Assembly: GCA_040772305.1 (NCBI GenBank)
Contig: JAXGYK010000003.1
Span: forward strand, 62,001 to 126,000
Origin: Mesolinea sp040772305
Lineage (GTDB): Bacteria; Chloroflexota; Anaerolineae; Anaerolineales; Anaerolineaceae
Direction: 5' to 3'
DNA length: 64,000 nucleotides
In this document: positions 26,419 to 35,815 of the stretch, piece after piece
How the letters are laid out: each line of letters begins with the position of its first letter
How positions within the stretch are numbered: the stretch's first letter is position 1
The notes under the pieces: generated by a model
The model's input: the letters and a program-made list of their open reading frames with translations, nothing else
Databases searched by the model: none
What the model was told of the DNA's origin: nothing
Made by a program: the position numbers and the translations under genes

Positions 26419-27201
26419 ATGAGTCCTGAGGAAAACCCGGCGTTTATTGAGCAATTGCCGCTCTATGTGCAAGTGCGGGATCGTTTGCGCGACCGCATCG
26501 AGATCGGCGAATTCATGCCGGGTACAACCATCCCTTCAGAAAAGGAGCTGGCCGATAGCTACGGCGTGAGCAGAATGACTATCCGTTCTGCTATTGAAGA
26601 ACTGCGTAAGGAAGGTTTGCTGCAGCCTATCCAAGGCAAGGGAGTATATGTGCTTGGGAATAAGCTGGAAACAATGCTGGACATGGTTACAGGCTTTTCG
26701 CAAAGCATTATTGGTCCAGACCGTAACATAAAGAACAGTCTCGTATCAATTAACCGACGAGCCGCCGGACCTCTCATGGCAGGCATCCTAAAAGTAGATG
26801 AGGACGCAGAACTTTTCTCCATTAAACGCCTGAGCAGCACAGAAGATACTCCTGTTGCCCTGGAAGTAACCCAAATTCCAGTGGACTTAATCCCTAACCT
26901 GGAAAACCTGAACCTGACAGATTTTTCACTGGGTGATATTTATGCCTACTACGGCTTACAAGTTCATTCCGCAGAACAGAACCTGGATGTAGTAACCTTG
27001 GGGCGTAACGAAGCGCGTTTGCTGGGCATCAAAGTAGATACGCCTGTTTTTTATTTTGAAGGTTTGCGTTCTTCTGCCGCCAAGCCGCTGGATTTTCAAC
27101 GAATCTACGTACGTCCGGATGTTTGCTGCTACACAGTTTGCTTTAAGAGTACTGATAATAACTTGACGGTACTTGATTACTGTGTCAATCAGTGTATCTA
27201 A
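26419..27201 (+). CDS. GntR/UTRA family transcription regulator 2
   Basis: The 260-residue protein has a winged helix (TIPSEKELADSYGVSRMTIRSAIEEL shortened here to its key SEKELAD and SRMTIR parts, residues 33-60) and a UTRA domain. It is the last gene of the operon. Two regulators in one operon suggest separate effectors, perhaps for two substrate classes or for two promoters. A terminator follows the stop codon by about 60 bases. Confidence 0.82.
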   Translation: MSPEENPAFIEQLPLYVQVRDRLRDRIEIGEFMPGTTIPSEKELADSYGVSRMTIRSAIEELRKEGLLQPIQGKGVYVLGNKLETMLDMVTGFSQSIIGPDRNIKNSLVSINRRAAGPLMAGILKVDEDAELFSIKRLSSTEDTPVALEVTQIPVDLIPNLENLNLTDFSLGDIYAYYGLQVHSAEQNLDVVTLGRNEARLLGIKVDTPVFYFEGLRSSAAKPLDFQRIYVRPDVCCYTVCFKSTDNNLTVLDYCVNQCI

Positions 27202-27259
27202 TGAATTTTCCGATGAATTTGGCTCATTCCCCCCAGCACAGCACAGGACATAAAACTTC

Positions 27260-27286
27260 AAAACCCCGTACTTTTCGGGGTATTTT
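27260..27286 (+). terminator. Rho-independent terminator of the frl-type operon
   Basis: AAAACCCCG and CGGGGTATTTT form a stem around a seven-base loop, with A-rich sequence before and T-rich sequence after it, so it could work in both directions. Confidence 0.65.
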
Positions 27287-27355
27287 CAAGCTCCTGCGCC
27301 TGCAGTATAGCTTTAGCACCCCATAGACAATGTAATTCCCGGTTCGCAGCTGCGG

Positions 27356-27361
27356 TATGAT
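27356..27361 (+). promoter_or_regulatory. -10-like TATGAT box close to the start codon of the ROK kinase
   Basis: TATGAT ends seven bases before the ATG at 27368, where transcription would begin at or beside the start codon. No ribosome site is seen. This suggests a leaderless mRNA, although no good -35 box is present. Confidence 0.35.
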
Positions 27362-27367
27362 TAAAGC

Positions 27368-28237
27368 ATGGTTTATGCAGCGATTGAAGGCGGAGGAACC
27401 AAGTTCCTGTGTGCAGTCTACACCCCGGAACGGAAACAAATCGCGCAGCTGCGCATCGAAACAAGAACCCCGCAAGAAACGCTGGATGCTTGTGTCCAAT
27501 TCTTTTTACCTTATCAAGAACAGCTAGAGGCCATTGGTATCGCCTGTTTTGGGCCATTGGAGCTTCGGCAGCAATCGCCGCGCTACGGCCATATTTTGGC
27601 AACGCCAAAAGCCGGCTGGAGTGATGTAGACCTTCGTTTCCCATTTCGACAGGCGGGGTTTAAGCAGACAATCCGGGTGGAAACCGATGTGAATGGAGCG
27701 GTACTGGCTGAAGCTAACTGGGGCGCGGGAAAGGACTGCCGAAACCTGGTTTATTTCACAGTCGGGACAGGTATTGGGGGCGCTGCACTGGTAGATGGCA
27801 GCCTCTTACAGGGTTTTGCGCACCCCGAGATGGGTCATATGCGCGTACGCCGCCTGCCTGAAGATCTTGACTTTCAAGGAAGCTGCCCTTTTCATGGGGA
27901 CTGCCTGGAAGGTTTAGCCAGTGGACCGGCCATAGCCTCGCGCTGGGGAATGCCGGCAGAAATGCTTCCTCCGGAACACCCTGCCTGGGACCTTGAGGCA
28001 GCTTACCTGGCGCAGATGCTGCAAAACACAATCGCGATCCTGGCACCAGAACGAATCATCCTGGGCGGCGGAATCAGTAAGCAGCCATTTTTAATCCGCT
28101 CCTTGCGCCAGAAGCTGGCAGCAGACCTGGGCAAGTATTGGCCGGAATTCGACCCCATGCTGCAGGTGCTGCCCTCTGAACTGAAGGACGAAGCCGGACT
28201 GCTCGGTGCACTCGCGCTGGCAATGGGACTGGCTTAA
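27368..28237 (+). CDS. ROK family kinase, fructokinase-like
   Basis: The 289-residue protein begins with the ATP-binding AIEGGGTKF motif, has the TVGTGIGGA glycine-rich motif and the zinc-binding block HPEMGHMRVRR...GSCPFHGDCLEGLASGP of bacterial ROK fructokinases, with the catalytic Asp in VETDVNGA. It phosphorylates a hexose, probably fructose, in the cytosol. No ribosome site precedes the ATG. The gene lies after the operon terminator and may be expressed separately, yet its product would feed the same sugar phosphate pool. Confidence 0.87.
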   Translation: MVYAAIEGGGTKFLCAVYTPERKQIAQLRIETRTPQETLDACVQFFLPYQEQLEAIGIACFGPLELRQQSPRYGHILATPKAGWSDVDLRFPFRQAGFKQTIRVETDVNGAVLAEANWGAGKDCRNLVYFTVGTGIGGAALVDGSLLQGFAHPEMGHMRVRRLPEDLDFQGSCPFHGDCLEGLASGPAIASRWGMPAEMLPPEHPAWDLEAAYLAQMLQNTIAILAPERIILGGGISKQPFLIRSLRQKLAADLGKYWPEFDPMLQVLPSELKDEAGLLGALALAMGLA

Positions 28238-28250
28238 AACAGGAGGAAAC

Positions 28251-28553
28251 ATGAACGAAGAGAAATCCTATTTTGAACAGAAACCTGATGAAAGCAAGCG
28301 CCCTTCCTGGGGAAAAGCCGCCCGCCGCGAGCTGGATGCCTGGCTGGGTCAGGCTTCTCAGGAACTCAAAGTGGCAGGAGCAGAAGCTAAGGAATGGGCT
28401 CAAAAAGCCCAGGAGGAGCTTAGGGATGCAATTGAGGATAAGCCTGAAGATCCCGGAAACCCCAACTTTTTCAAAGAGTTAGGCAGGAACGTTAAGGACA
28501 TAGGCCAGAACCTCATGGATTTTTTTGACGGCGACAAACCAGATAGTCAGTAA
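28251..28553 (+). CDS. Small acidic protein of unknown function
   Basis: The 100-residue protein is hydrophilic and rich in Glu, Lys and Ala, with a likely long helix (ELKVAGAEAKEWAQKAQEEL) in the middle and Asp/Pro-rich ends. AGGAGG precedes the ATG at 28251. It follows the ROK kinase by 13 bases and is closed by a strong terminator. Nothing in it points to a known family. Confidence 0.7.
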   Translation: MNEEKSYFEQKPDESKRPSWGKAARRELDAWLGQASQELKVAGAEAKEWAQKAQEELRDAIEDKPEDPGNPNFFKELGRNVKDIGQNLMDFFDGDKPDSQ

Positions 28554-28567
28554 ACAACTCCGCTTTC

Positions 28568-28594
28568 AAGCAGCCCGCAGGCTGCTTTTTTGTT
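28568..28594 (+). terminator. Rho-independent terminator
   Basis: AAGCAGCC and GGCTGCTT form a perfect 8-bp stem with loop CGCA, followed by TTTTTGTTT. Confidence 0.88.
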
Positions 28595-28761
28595 TAACTT
28601 ATTATGGGCGGCGATGCTATAGATAAAGCATTGCGCATGACTCAGTAACACCCTCACAGGCTTTTTGGAGCGTGCAACCGGAAGGAGCCATTGCTCCGTT
28701 TTATCTAATTCCTAAGGCGCTGGCATATTTGTTGCTCCCCATACCTTGGAAAGGCAAGGTA

Positions 28762-30042
28762 ATGATGACCCAAAAAAAGATGCACTGGGAAAAACAGGTG
28801 CTCATTTTGGTATTGGCAGGACTCATAATCCTTGGCTTGGGCTCTGCTGTCCAGCCCGTAGCCAGCCAGGCCATATTAGAGACACCCAGCGACGAGGAAG
28901 CGATCCACAACCTGCTCAGTGAGTACTTTGAGATGCGTTATGCCATTTTTAAACCTGGTTTTCTGCACCCTCAGCCAGCCAGCCTGGCACGTTTTGTAGC
29001 CGGGTCCCCACGAGCCCAGGCCTTCTTGGCCGCCGAACAAGACAAGCTGGAGATCCAACAGGCTCATGCACAAAAAATGGGGCTCACCTATGCAGAATAC
29101 AGTTTTGACCTGGAATATCTTTCAATCGAGCGCGACGAAGTGACTGATCTGGTAACTGTAGAACTGCTCGAAAGCAGTGAAATTGTCTATAGTTTAAATG
29201 CCAGCGAGGAAGAACCAGTGGTTACACGCTCCGGTAATTTGCTGCACACCTTGGTGCTCGTGGAAAGTCAGACAGGCTGGCAGATACTTAGCGACACCTA
29301 CGAGGACTATTTATGGCGGATGCTGAACGCCAGTGAGGAAAGCAAGCAGGATTGGATGAAATCGATTAGCCTCCTGGAGCCCGAGGAGGAACTCCCTCCA
29401 GAAACTGGTGGGCAGGGACCCAACTGTGACTTGCCCCCAGATAGCACTACACATATGTATGACCGCCAGGCCGCTGTGGCTTACGCACGCCAATATGCCC
29501 TCAGTTACAACCCCGCTTACCGTGATTTTTCCGGTGTAGACTGCACGAACTATGTTTCGCAAGCCATCTATGCCGGCAATGCTGACCATGCCTGCAACCT
29601 AGCCAGTGATGGGCTTTGCAGCGGCACCGCAGGTTGGTATTACGTTACCGGAACCCGCTATGCTCATGCCTGGACTGTAGTACCTTCACTTTATAACTTT
29701 ATAACCAACCCTGCCGTCCAGGCACAGTGGAGCACCGGACCTGAAGGCTGTGAAACCACACACGCGGCAGCCATGCTAGGCGACCTGATGCAGTTTGATT
29801 GGGGATATGATGGCCGTTACGACCACACTGTAATTATCACCCGCATCAGCTACGATAGTAGCGGGCGTAAACTGATTTATGTTTCTTCGCATGATCAGGA
29901 TAAGCTGGATGTACCTTCAAGCTACTTTACATATAGTAACCCAGCAACCCGTTACATTCACATTGCCCGAATGGACGGGCCTAACCTGCATGAAGACCAT
30001 AATTTGGAGCCAAGCCTTTACCTGCCGGCAATCAGCCGCTAA
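28762..30042 (+). CDS. Exported protein with C-terminal amidase_6-like domain
   Basis: The protein of about 426 residues has a membrane/signal helix near the N-terminus (VLILVLAGLIILGLGSAV), an alpha/beta domain of about 170 residues, and a C-terminal domain resembling putative amidase domain PF12671: YDRQAAVAYARQYAL, then DCTNYVSQAIYAGN with the likely catalytic Cys, and DHTVIITRI with the likely His. Such enzymes are thought to act on cell-wall peptides or amides. I chose the ATG at 28762; an in-frame upstream extension to 28672 is less likely. It ends with a Leu-Tyr-Leu-Pro motif seen in Chloroflexota exported proteins. Confidence 0.75.
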   Translation: MMTQKKMHWEKQVLILVLAGLIILGLGSAVQPVASQAILETPSDEEAIHNLLSEYFEMRYAIFKPGFLHPQPASLARFVAGSPRAQAFLAAEQDKLEIQQAHAQKMGLTYAEYSFDLEYLSIERDEVTDLVTVELLESSEIVYSLNASEEEPVVTRSGNLLHTLVLVESQTGWQILSDTYEDYLWRMLNASEESKQDWMKSISLLEPEEELPPETGGQGPNCDLPPDSTTHMYDRQAAVAYARQYALSYNPAYRDFSGVDCTNYVSQAIYAGNADHACNLASDGLCSGTAGWYYVTGTRYAHAWTVVPSLYNFITNPAVQAQWSTGPEGCETTHAAAMLGDLMQFDWGYDGRYDHTVIITRISYDSSGRKLIYVSSHDQDKLDVPSSYFTYSNPATRYIHIARMDGPNLHEDHNLEPSLYLPAISR

Positions 30043-30183
30043 ACCAGACTGTACTGTAGGCAACAAGTTCTGAGAGGTTAAGCTACGACCTTAGCATCAT
30101 AAAAACCTGATTATCAAAGAGCTAAGTCTGAATAAAAGCCAAAAAACACAAAAGTCTTTGTCATTCAACCTTTTAAAGCAAAT

Positions 30184-30204
30184 GGTCAGGCCTAATGCCT
30201 GACC
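30184..30204 (-). terminator. Hairpin downstream of metF
   Basis: GGTCAGGC and GCCTGACC form a perfect 8-bp stem with a five-base loop 24 bases past the metF stop codon. On the minus strand it is followed by ATTTGCTTTT, a weak T tract. Confidence 0.5.
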
Positions 30205-30227
30205 AGCGTGTCTAGGCACAAGCGAGC

Positions 30228-31115
30228 TTAAGCGTCGCGGTTTTCAGCTTCGATGATGTTCGCAACGGCATCCGAAATGCGCGTTGCGGTTTCTACGTTG
30301 TTCATCGTATAGAGGTGAATGCCACGCACATCGTGATCGATCAGGTCAATAATCTGGTCAATCGCATAGTGGATACCAGCATCGCGCAGGGCAGCCGGCC
30401 GGTTGGCATAACGGCTAAAAAGATGAGCGAGCCGTGGAGGCACACTTGCCCCACTAAGCGACACTGTACGTTCTATTTGGCGCGAAACGGTGATGGGCAT
30501 AATGCCAGCCGAAATCGGCACTGTAATGCCAGCCGCATCCACACGATCTTTAAAGCGGTAAAAAGCTTTGTTATCGAAGAAAAGCTGGGTAACCAACTGG
30601 CTTACACCAGCGTCAATCTTACGTTTGAGATTCTCGATATCCTGATCCAAGCTCTCGGCCTGGTAGTGCATTTCAGGGTAGCAGCCGCCCAGAAGGTTGA
30701 AGTCCGGTTCTTCAGCCCTGATAAAGCTAGCTAAATCGGAAGCGTAACGGAAAACATTTTTAGGTTCCAGGTTTGGATTAAGATCCCCGCGCAGAACCAT
30801 CAAGTTTTGAACACCAGCCTCTTTAAGACGGACAAGCATACCGCAAATGTCTTCTTCGTTGCTGTAAAGACAGGTAAGGTGCGCAACAGGCTCGATATGA
30901 TACATTTCTAGGATGAGCGCGGCCATTTCGATGGTTTTATCGCGCTGGGCTTGAGTTCCGCCCTGGCCAAAGGTGACCGAAATAAAATCTGCCGGCAGAC
31001 CACGCAAACGCAGGAGCGTATTGTAAATAGTGTTATAGGAGCTATCTTGTTTGGGGGGAAATATTTCCAGCGAGTAAACGACTTTTTTGTGTTCAAAAAT
31101 CTTTGAAATGTTCAT
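30228..31115 (-). CDS. metF: Methylenetetrahydrofolate reductase
   Basis: The 295-residue protein is MetF-like: SLEIFPPK at the start, ISVTFGQGG near residue 46, HLTCLYSNEED near residue 78, LRGDLNP near residue 108, GCYPEMH near residue 142, QLFFDN near residue 175 and GIMPI near residue 203. It reduces methylene-THF to methyl-THF with a flavin, for methionine synthesis or the methyl branch of C1 metabolism. The length is normal. It stands alone on the minus strand. Confidence 0.95.
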   Translation of the reverse strand: MNISKIFEHKKVVYSLEIFPPKQDSSYNTIYNTLLRLRGLPADFISVTFGQGGTQAQRDKTIEMAALILEMYHIEPVAHLTCLYSNEEDICGMLVRLKEAGVQNLMVLRGDLNPNLEPKNVFRYASDLASFIRAEEPDFNLLGGCYPEMHYQAESLDQDIENLKRKIDAGVSQLVTQLFFDNKAFYRFKDRVDAAGITVPISAGIMPITVSRQIERTVSLSGASVPPRLAHLFSRYANRPAALRDAGIHYAIDQIIDLIDHDVRGIHLYTMNNVETATRISDAVANIIEAENRDA

Positions 31116-31269
31116 GTTACCTCAATAGCAAGGATTATACCGAGGGCTTCAAGGGGATGCAAACAATTCTAGGCATAGTATAGATGATTACGGAGCCTGG
31201 TTCTGTGTCATGGAAATACTTCACCCTGACAAAACAGAAGAGATGCGCAGGAGAGAATGCAAAGTTAAT

Positions 31270-31312
31270 AAATCATTGCAGGCCTTTACTCAAATCAGGC
31301 CTGCAATGATTT
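31270..31312 (-). terminator. Strong hairpin terminator downstream of the S10-like peptidase gene
   Basis: AAATCATTGCAGGCC and its exact complement form a 15-bp stem around a 13-base loop. It lies 44 bases past the peptidase stop codon. On the minus strand the stem ends in ATTT and is followed by ATTAACTTT. Confidence 0.7.
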
Positions 31313-31355
31313 AGCTGTCTTAAAATACTATGCGCAATATAGGCTGACGCACAGC

Positions 31356-32834
31356 TTATGCAGGAATAGATTCCTGGATGAAAGCAGTAAGATCCTTGCT
31401 GATTTTGCTCAAGGAAGCTAGCTGCAGGTACATCATATGGCCAGATTCGAAGTATCCCATCTGGATGCGATCTCTAAGCGGTTCGGGCAAACTTAAGTGG
31501 TTGACGGTGTACTCGGTCGCAAAATAAGGGGTAGCCATATCGTAGAATCCGTTCGCGATATATACGCGCAGGTTTGGATTGAGCAGGAAGGCCGTACGCA
31601 AATCGGGGGAAACATCAGCGTACTTTCCTTCTTCAAAGGTCCATTTCCCGAGATCGGCAATAATTTCGTAAGGGATGTCGAACTCAAAGCCCAGATCACT
31701 GCGAACGTAATCGTAAAAAGCGGCCGTATAGGGGCCAAGAATGGCACTATAAGAGGGGTCACGTTCAATACCATCGCCGGATGGGTTTTTCTCGTAACCA
31801 GTGAACCTGCCATCCAAACGACCAACTGTGATGTTCTCGCTACGGCGCAGCTCCTTGCAGAACTGCCGGACGTTCACGCGCATATCGTAGATATCCAGAT
31901 AGTTTTCAGAAAGGCCCGTGAGCCGGCTCAGTTTTTTAAGCAGCTTAGACCTTTCATCCCTTGTGAGGGCACTGCCTTTCATTAAGCCCAATGTGTAGTC
32001 GCCAGCGGCAAAATTTTCTGACTCCTTGAGGACTGCAGCAAGGTCATTGAGCGAGGGGTCCAGTTTGCCGTGGTACCAGGCAGTAGCCGTATAGGTAGGC
32101 AGCAGCAGCGGATAGGGCAAGTCATTACCGGAGTCAAACTCCAGGGTTGCAAAGTTCAGCACGGCACTGATAAGCATAATCCCATTGAGATAGAGACCGT
32201 GGCGCTGCTGCAGATAGCGCGAGAGACCGCTGGCACGCGTGGTACCGTAACTTTCGCCAATGAGAAACTTGGGGCTGGACCAACGCTTGTTGCGCGTGGT
32301 ATAGCGGACAATAAAATCGCCTACTGACTGGATATCTTCCTTGAGGCCGTGAAAATCCCCTGCCTTTTGGCCGGATACCGCGCGGCTGTAGCCGGTAGAA
32401 ACCGGATCGATGAAAACCAGGTCCGAGGTTTCGAGCAAGGTAAACTCGTTGTCTACCAAGCGGTAAGGCGGTGGGAAAGGCATGCCTTCGTCGTCCATCA
32501 GGACGCGCTTGGGACCCAACATTCCCAGGTGCATCCAGACTGAGGAAGAGCCTGGACCTCCGTTGAATGAATAGGTAATTGGCCGCTGTGCAGCTGGTGT
32601 GTCTGTTTTGAGTGTGTAAGCTACATAGAAGATCGAGGCACGGGCTTTTTCGCCCTCTTTTTCGTCCTCATCCTTCAAAATCATGGTACCGGTAGTAACC
32701 GTATAGTTAAGGGTTTTTTCGCCTATTTTGATGCTGTGTTCTGTAGTGACAGCTTTATCTTTAGGTACCGGGGGTTTGGATTCAATCTTTGCTTCACAAT
32801 TTAGATCGGTTGCAGGTTTATTATCTTCAGTCAT
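31356..32834 (-). CDS. Serine carboxypeptidase-like (S10) protein, paralog 1
   Basis: The 492-residue protein has the S10 fold: the oxyanion region SFNGGPGSSSVWMHLG, IDPVSTGYSR, the catalytic Ser in GESYGTTRA, the Asp in NGFYDMATPYF and the His in FESGHMMYL. There is no signal peptide, so it probably works in the cytosol, unlike classical secreted carboxypeptidases. I chose the ATG at 32834 (AGGAGG upstream); the frame is open further. A close paralog lies at 48474. Confidence 0.88.
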   Translation of the reverse strand: MTEDNKPATDLNCEAKIESKPPVPKDKAVTTEHSIKIGEKTLNYTVTTGTMILKDEDEKEGEKARASIFYVAYTLKTDTPAAQRPITYSFNGGPGSSSVWMHLGMLGPKRVLMDDEGMPFPPPYRLVDNEFTLLETSDLVFIDPVSTGYSRAVSGQKAGDFHGLKEDIQSVGDFIVRYTTRNKRWSSPKFLIGESYGTTRASGLSRYLQQRHGLYLNGIMLISAVLNFATLEFDSGNDLPYPLLLPTYTATAWYHGKLDPSLNDLAAVLKESENFAAGDYTLGLMKGSALTRDERSKLLKKLSRLTGLSENYLDIYDMRVNVRQFCKELRRSENITVGRLDGRFTGYEKNPSGDGIERDPSYSAILGPYTAAFYDYVRSDLGFEFDIPYEIIADLGKWTFEEGKYADVSPDLRTAFLLNPNLRVYIANGFYDMATPYFATEYTVNHLSLPEPLRDRIQMGYFESGHMMYLQLASLSKISKDLTAFIQESIPA

Positions 32835-33315
32835 TATTCCTCCTAACAGCAGAATTATACGGCGATGACGCCAGATGCGTGCACTTTCATGCAAAAAGAA
32901 CAAACTCTGCCTGTTTTTCGACAGACGAGAGATTCGAGGATGCGAAATTTTTTCGGTGCAGCTTCATGCTTTATGATCGGAAAATCATGCGCTAGGTAAG
33001 GATAGCTTGTGAAATGTTCCAGATAGAGAGAGATTCAAGGTTGCCGAAGCAAACGCTGCAGGGAGTACAGCTGCGGATTGGTAAAAGGAATGTGGACAGC
33101 TAAAAGCTAAGAGACCACGGAGCTTGAGTTCCTGCGACATTTCACTAAGTGCCTGGTGGGATAGAAAGAGCTGCTGTTTATTGAACAGCTGTCTTGGAAC
33201 AGGGTATGAATCTATTCCAAGACAGCTAATAAAAGCCGAAATAATCATATCGACAGTTTAGATAGGAAACAGAACTCAAGCTATCCATTGAATCTGCAAG
33301 ATGTCTGCTGTTGGC
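32835..33315. other. Intergenic stretch with one strong hairpin
   Basis: No convincing gene is seen. It holds the S10 gene's upstream region and, at 33187-33227, the hairpin listed separately behind the phosphofructokinase gene. Confidence 0.5.
33187..33227 (-). terminator. Hairpin downstream of phosphofructokinase gene
   Basis: AGCTGTCTTGGAA and its exact complement form a 13-bp stem with a 15-base loop about 90 bases past the stop codon. No clear T run follows on the minus strand, so it may end or stabilise the transcript. Confidence 0.5.
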
Positions 33316-34494
33316 TTATGTGCCCTCTCGTAGATTCAAAAAGTGACATTCCGACGACCCAACCAGAGGAAGGCAGTACTGATGAAAAGCGGACTTGATG
33401 CCATTCCCTTCTGCATTGATCCATTCCAGCGGGAACTTACGCTCATGATTGGCCACATGCTCCAGCGGAACCAAGCGTAGCGTAAAAGAAAAGTCTTCGG
33501 CCTCGCGATGTCCCAGGATGGAAACCATGCTTCCGCTTTGTCCATCCACAGCTGATTTAACAGCAAAGCTTCCTACCGCAATAGCTTCCTGACGGTCTAC
33601 CTCGGTGACATGAGCAATGCTGACGCGTCCCAATAAACCTGGCTTTTCAGCACGGGCTCGCAAGTCAGTTTCGGCAATGATCAGGTCAGCTAAGGCTTGA
33701 GCAACTCCTCCTGCTATTTTGTGGCCAAAACCATCCTCAATGCCTGTATCGGCAACTGGGCGACCATCGCTGTCCTTAAGACCTTCACTTACGGTTACCA
33801 AAAGGCCACGGCCTTGCGCCATAGCGGATTTGACATCGTTAAGGAAAGTTTTCTTTTCGATAGGTAGTTCAGGAAGATAGGTTAGCAAGTTACTGTGCAT
33901 CTCGTCCTTGTAAAGCGCCGATGCCGCCGTGAGCCAACCGGCGTTACGACCCATTACTTCCAAGATCACAACATGAATCGGCAATGCCGAAGCATCAGCA
34001 GAAAGTTCCAATGCAGAAATAGCAGCGTAACGGGCAGCACTCCCAAAACCAGGACAGTTATCAGTATCTACCAAATCATTATCTATCGTCTTAGGAATTC
34101 CAATCACCTTTAGGTCGTAACCCTCGTTTTCAGCAAGCTGATGGATCTTGTGGCAAGTATCCATGGAGTCGTTCCCGCCGTTATAAAAGAAATAGCGGAT
34201 ATTATTACGACGAAGATTCTCGAGCACCAGCGGATAATCAGGTTCTGTCAGCTTGCGCCTGCAGGAACCGATCGCGGATGCCGGTGTATAAACCAGATTA
34301 TTGAGCTTATCTTCCGGAACTTCTGTGAGATCAATGAGATCGTTCGCCAGAATACCCTCTGCACCAAAGCGCGCAGCAAAAACCTTTTCAATCTGCTGGG
34401 GGTGCTGACGAGCTTCCTTCAACGCTCCAAAAAGGGAGCTGTTGATTACTGGAGTTGGTCCGCCCCCATGGGCGATGAGCATGTTACCGTTCAT
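33316..34494 (-). CDS. 6-phosphofructokinase, PPi-type subfamily
   Basis: The 392-residue protein is a PfkA-fold kinase with LIAHGGGPTPVINSS at the N-terminus, YNGGNDSMDT, GIPKTIDNDLVDTD and MGRNAGWL. The Asn-Asp after the two glycines (instead of Asp-Gly of ATP enzymes) and the KTIDND motif suggest PPi as phosphate donor. It phosphorylates fructose 6-phosphate or a related sugar phosphate. It lies 8 bases after the aldolase gene, so the two steps of lower sugar breakdown are coupled. Confidence 0.87.
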   Translation of the reverse strand: MNGNMLIAHGGGPTPVINSSLFGALKEARQHPQQIEKVFAARFGAEGILANDLIDLTEVPEDKLNNLVYTPASAIGSCRRKLTEPDYPLVLENLRRNNIRYFFYNGGNDSMDTCHKIHQLAENEGYDLKVIGIPKTIDNDLVDTDNCPGFGSAARYAAISALELSADASALPIHVVILEVMGRNAGWLTAASALYKDEMHSNLLTYLPELPIEKKTFLNDVKSAMAQGRGLLVTVSEGLKDSDGRPVADTGIEDGFGHKIAGGVAQALADLIIAETDLRARAEKPGLLGRVSIAHVTEVDRQEAIAVGSFAVKSAVDGQSGSMVSILGHREAEDFSFTLRLVPLEHVANHERKFPLEWINAEGNGIKSAFHQYCLPLVGSSECHFLNLREGT

Positions 34495-34502
34495 GAGAGT
34501 CC

Positions 34503-35663
34503 TTACTTTACTGCATTCTGGTAGTAGTCAGCCATTTCTGCCAAGGTGCGCAGCTGTACATTTTCGGCCTTGCCATGGGAACCAAACTCAATGATTAGGC
34601 TGCCAACAGCTTCACGTACGCCGCGTTTGACCAAGTCCTCCAGGAGTAGAACATCAGGATCCTTGATCTCTACATCATTGATCATCAGGTCCATAACAGG
34701 CGGTAAAAAGACACGCGGGTCGAATTTGCCAGGGTTTTCAGCCATCAATTTGAAGACAGGGCCTATACTCGCGCTGGTTTTTTTCTCCGGGTGTTTATGG
34801 AAGAACTCATAAAAATTGCGTGTGATAGCAAGGCGAATATCGGTATCGATGTTGATTTTGCATATTCCGTGGGGAATGACTGCCTTTAGTTCTTCCATAG
34901 GAATGCCGCTCGCATTCGTCAGATTTCCACCCAACTCATTAATTCTTTTGACCATATATTGGGGAACCGTTGAAGAGCCATGTGAAACTAGGAGAGGTAT
35001 CATATCTGAATGTCTTAGGTTCTCACTGATAGCAATGGCAATCTCTTTGCGCAATTTTACATTTTTGCCTTTTACGGCTCCGTGTTGGGTGCCATAAGAA
35101 ATCGCCAAGCAGTCAACACCTGTTTTTTTAACGAAATCATAGGCCAAAACTGGGTCGGTATAGGTGGAAGAAGCTGCAAAGACATGATCTTCGACACCAG
35201 CCAGTATCCCTAATTCGGCTTCAACGGTAACTCCCAAGGGATGTGCATATTTGACTACTTCCCGAGTCAGGGCAAGGTTGTCTTCATAGGGCAGCGAAGA
35301 ACCATCGATCATCACGGATGTATACCCGCCATCGATAGCTGCAACTACCGATTCAAAATCCTTGCCATGATCAAGGTGTAAGGCAACCGGAATTTCCAGG
35401 TGGTCAGCATACTTGTAGACTGCATCAGCGATGCGCTTTGCGCCTACTTTTTTATCCTCTATGGTGCCATTGGCAAAATCCGGCCGCCCCCCCATAAAGG
35501 CATTAGCCAGATCCGCTCCCTGAATGATTGCCGGGCTACGGAACATGTCGTGGGCTTCAATTACTGCTTGGGCTTGTGCAATCGTGTTTACGTTAAATGC
35601 ACCTTGTGCATAACCTTTCTCTCTGGCTGCTATCAGAATGGGCAGCATTGGAACAACTGGCAT
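34503..35663 (-). CDS. Class II fructose-bisphosphate aldolase family protein
   Basis: The protein of 386 residues is a zinc-dependent aldolase: AFNVNTIAQAQAVI near the N-terminus, ALHLDHGKDFE with the catalytic Asp and a metal His, VEAELGILAG, YGTQHGAV, LVSHGSSTVP and INIDTDIRLA. It is longer than ordinary FbaA by a C-terminal part of about 80 residues. I chose the ATG at 35663, preceded by AGGAGG. It cleaves fructose- or tagatose-type bisphosphates. It precedes the phosphofructokinase gene and follows an IS relic. Confidence 0.88.
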   Translation of the reverse strand: MPVVPMLPILIAAREKGYAQGAFNVNTIAQAQAVIEAHDMFRSPAIIQGADLANAFMGGRPDFANGTIEDKKVGAKRIADAVYKYADHLEIPVALHLDHGKDFESVVAAIDGGYTSVMIDGSSLPYEDNLALTREVVKYAHPLGVTVEAELGILAGVEDHVFAASSTYTDPVLAYDFVKKTGVDCLAISYGTQHGAVKGKNVKLRKEIAIAISENLRHSDMIPLLVSHGSSTVPQYMVKRINELGGNLTNASGIPMEELKAVIPHGICKINIDTDIRLAITRNFYEFFHKHPEKKTSASIGPVFKLMAENPGKFDPRVFLPPVMDLMINDVEIKDPDVLLLEDLVKRGVREAVGSLIIEFGSHGKAENVQLRTLAEMADYYQNAVK

Positions 35664-35815
35664 TATTATCCTCCTGTGATCAAGATGGTGTAAGTGTTTG
35701 TAAGGCAAGTCATTTAGTTACTTATGTGAGACCTGCCAATCCATGTTTTGTTAAACTGATACCATAATTGTATTCCATTCACGTAAAAAAGGATACAAAA
35801 GCTATCGGGCAGTTA

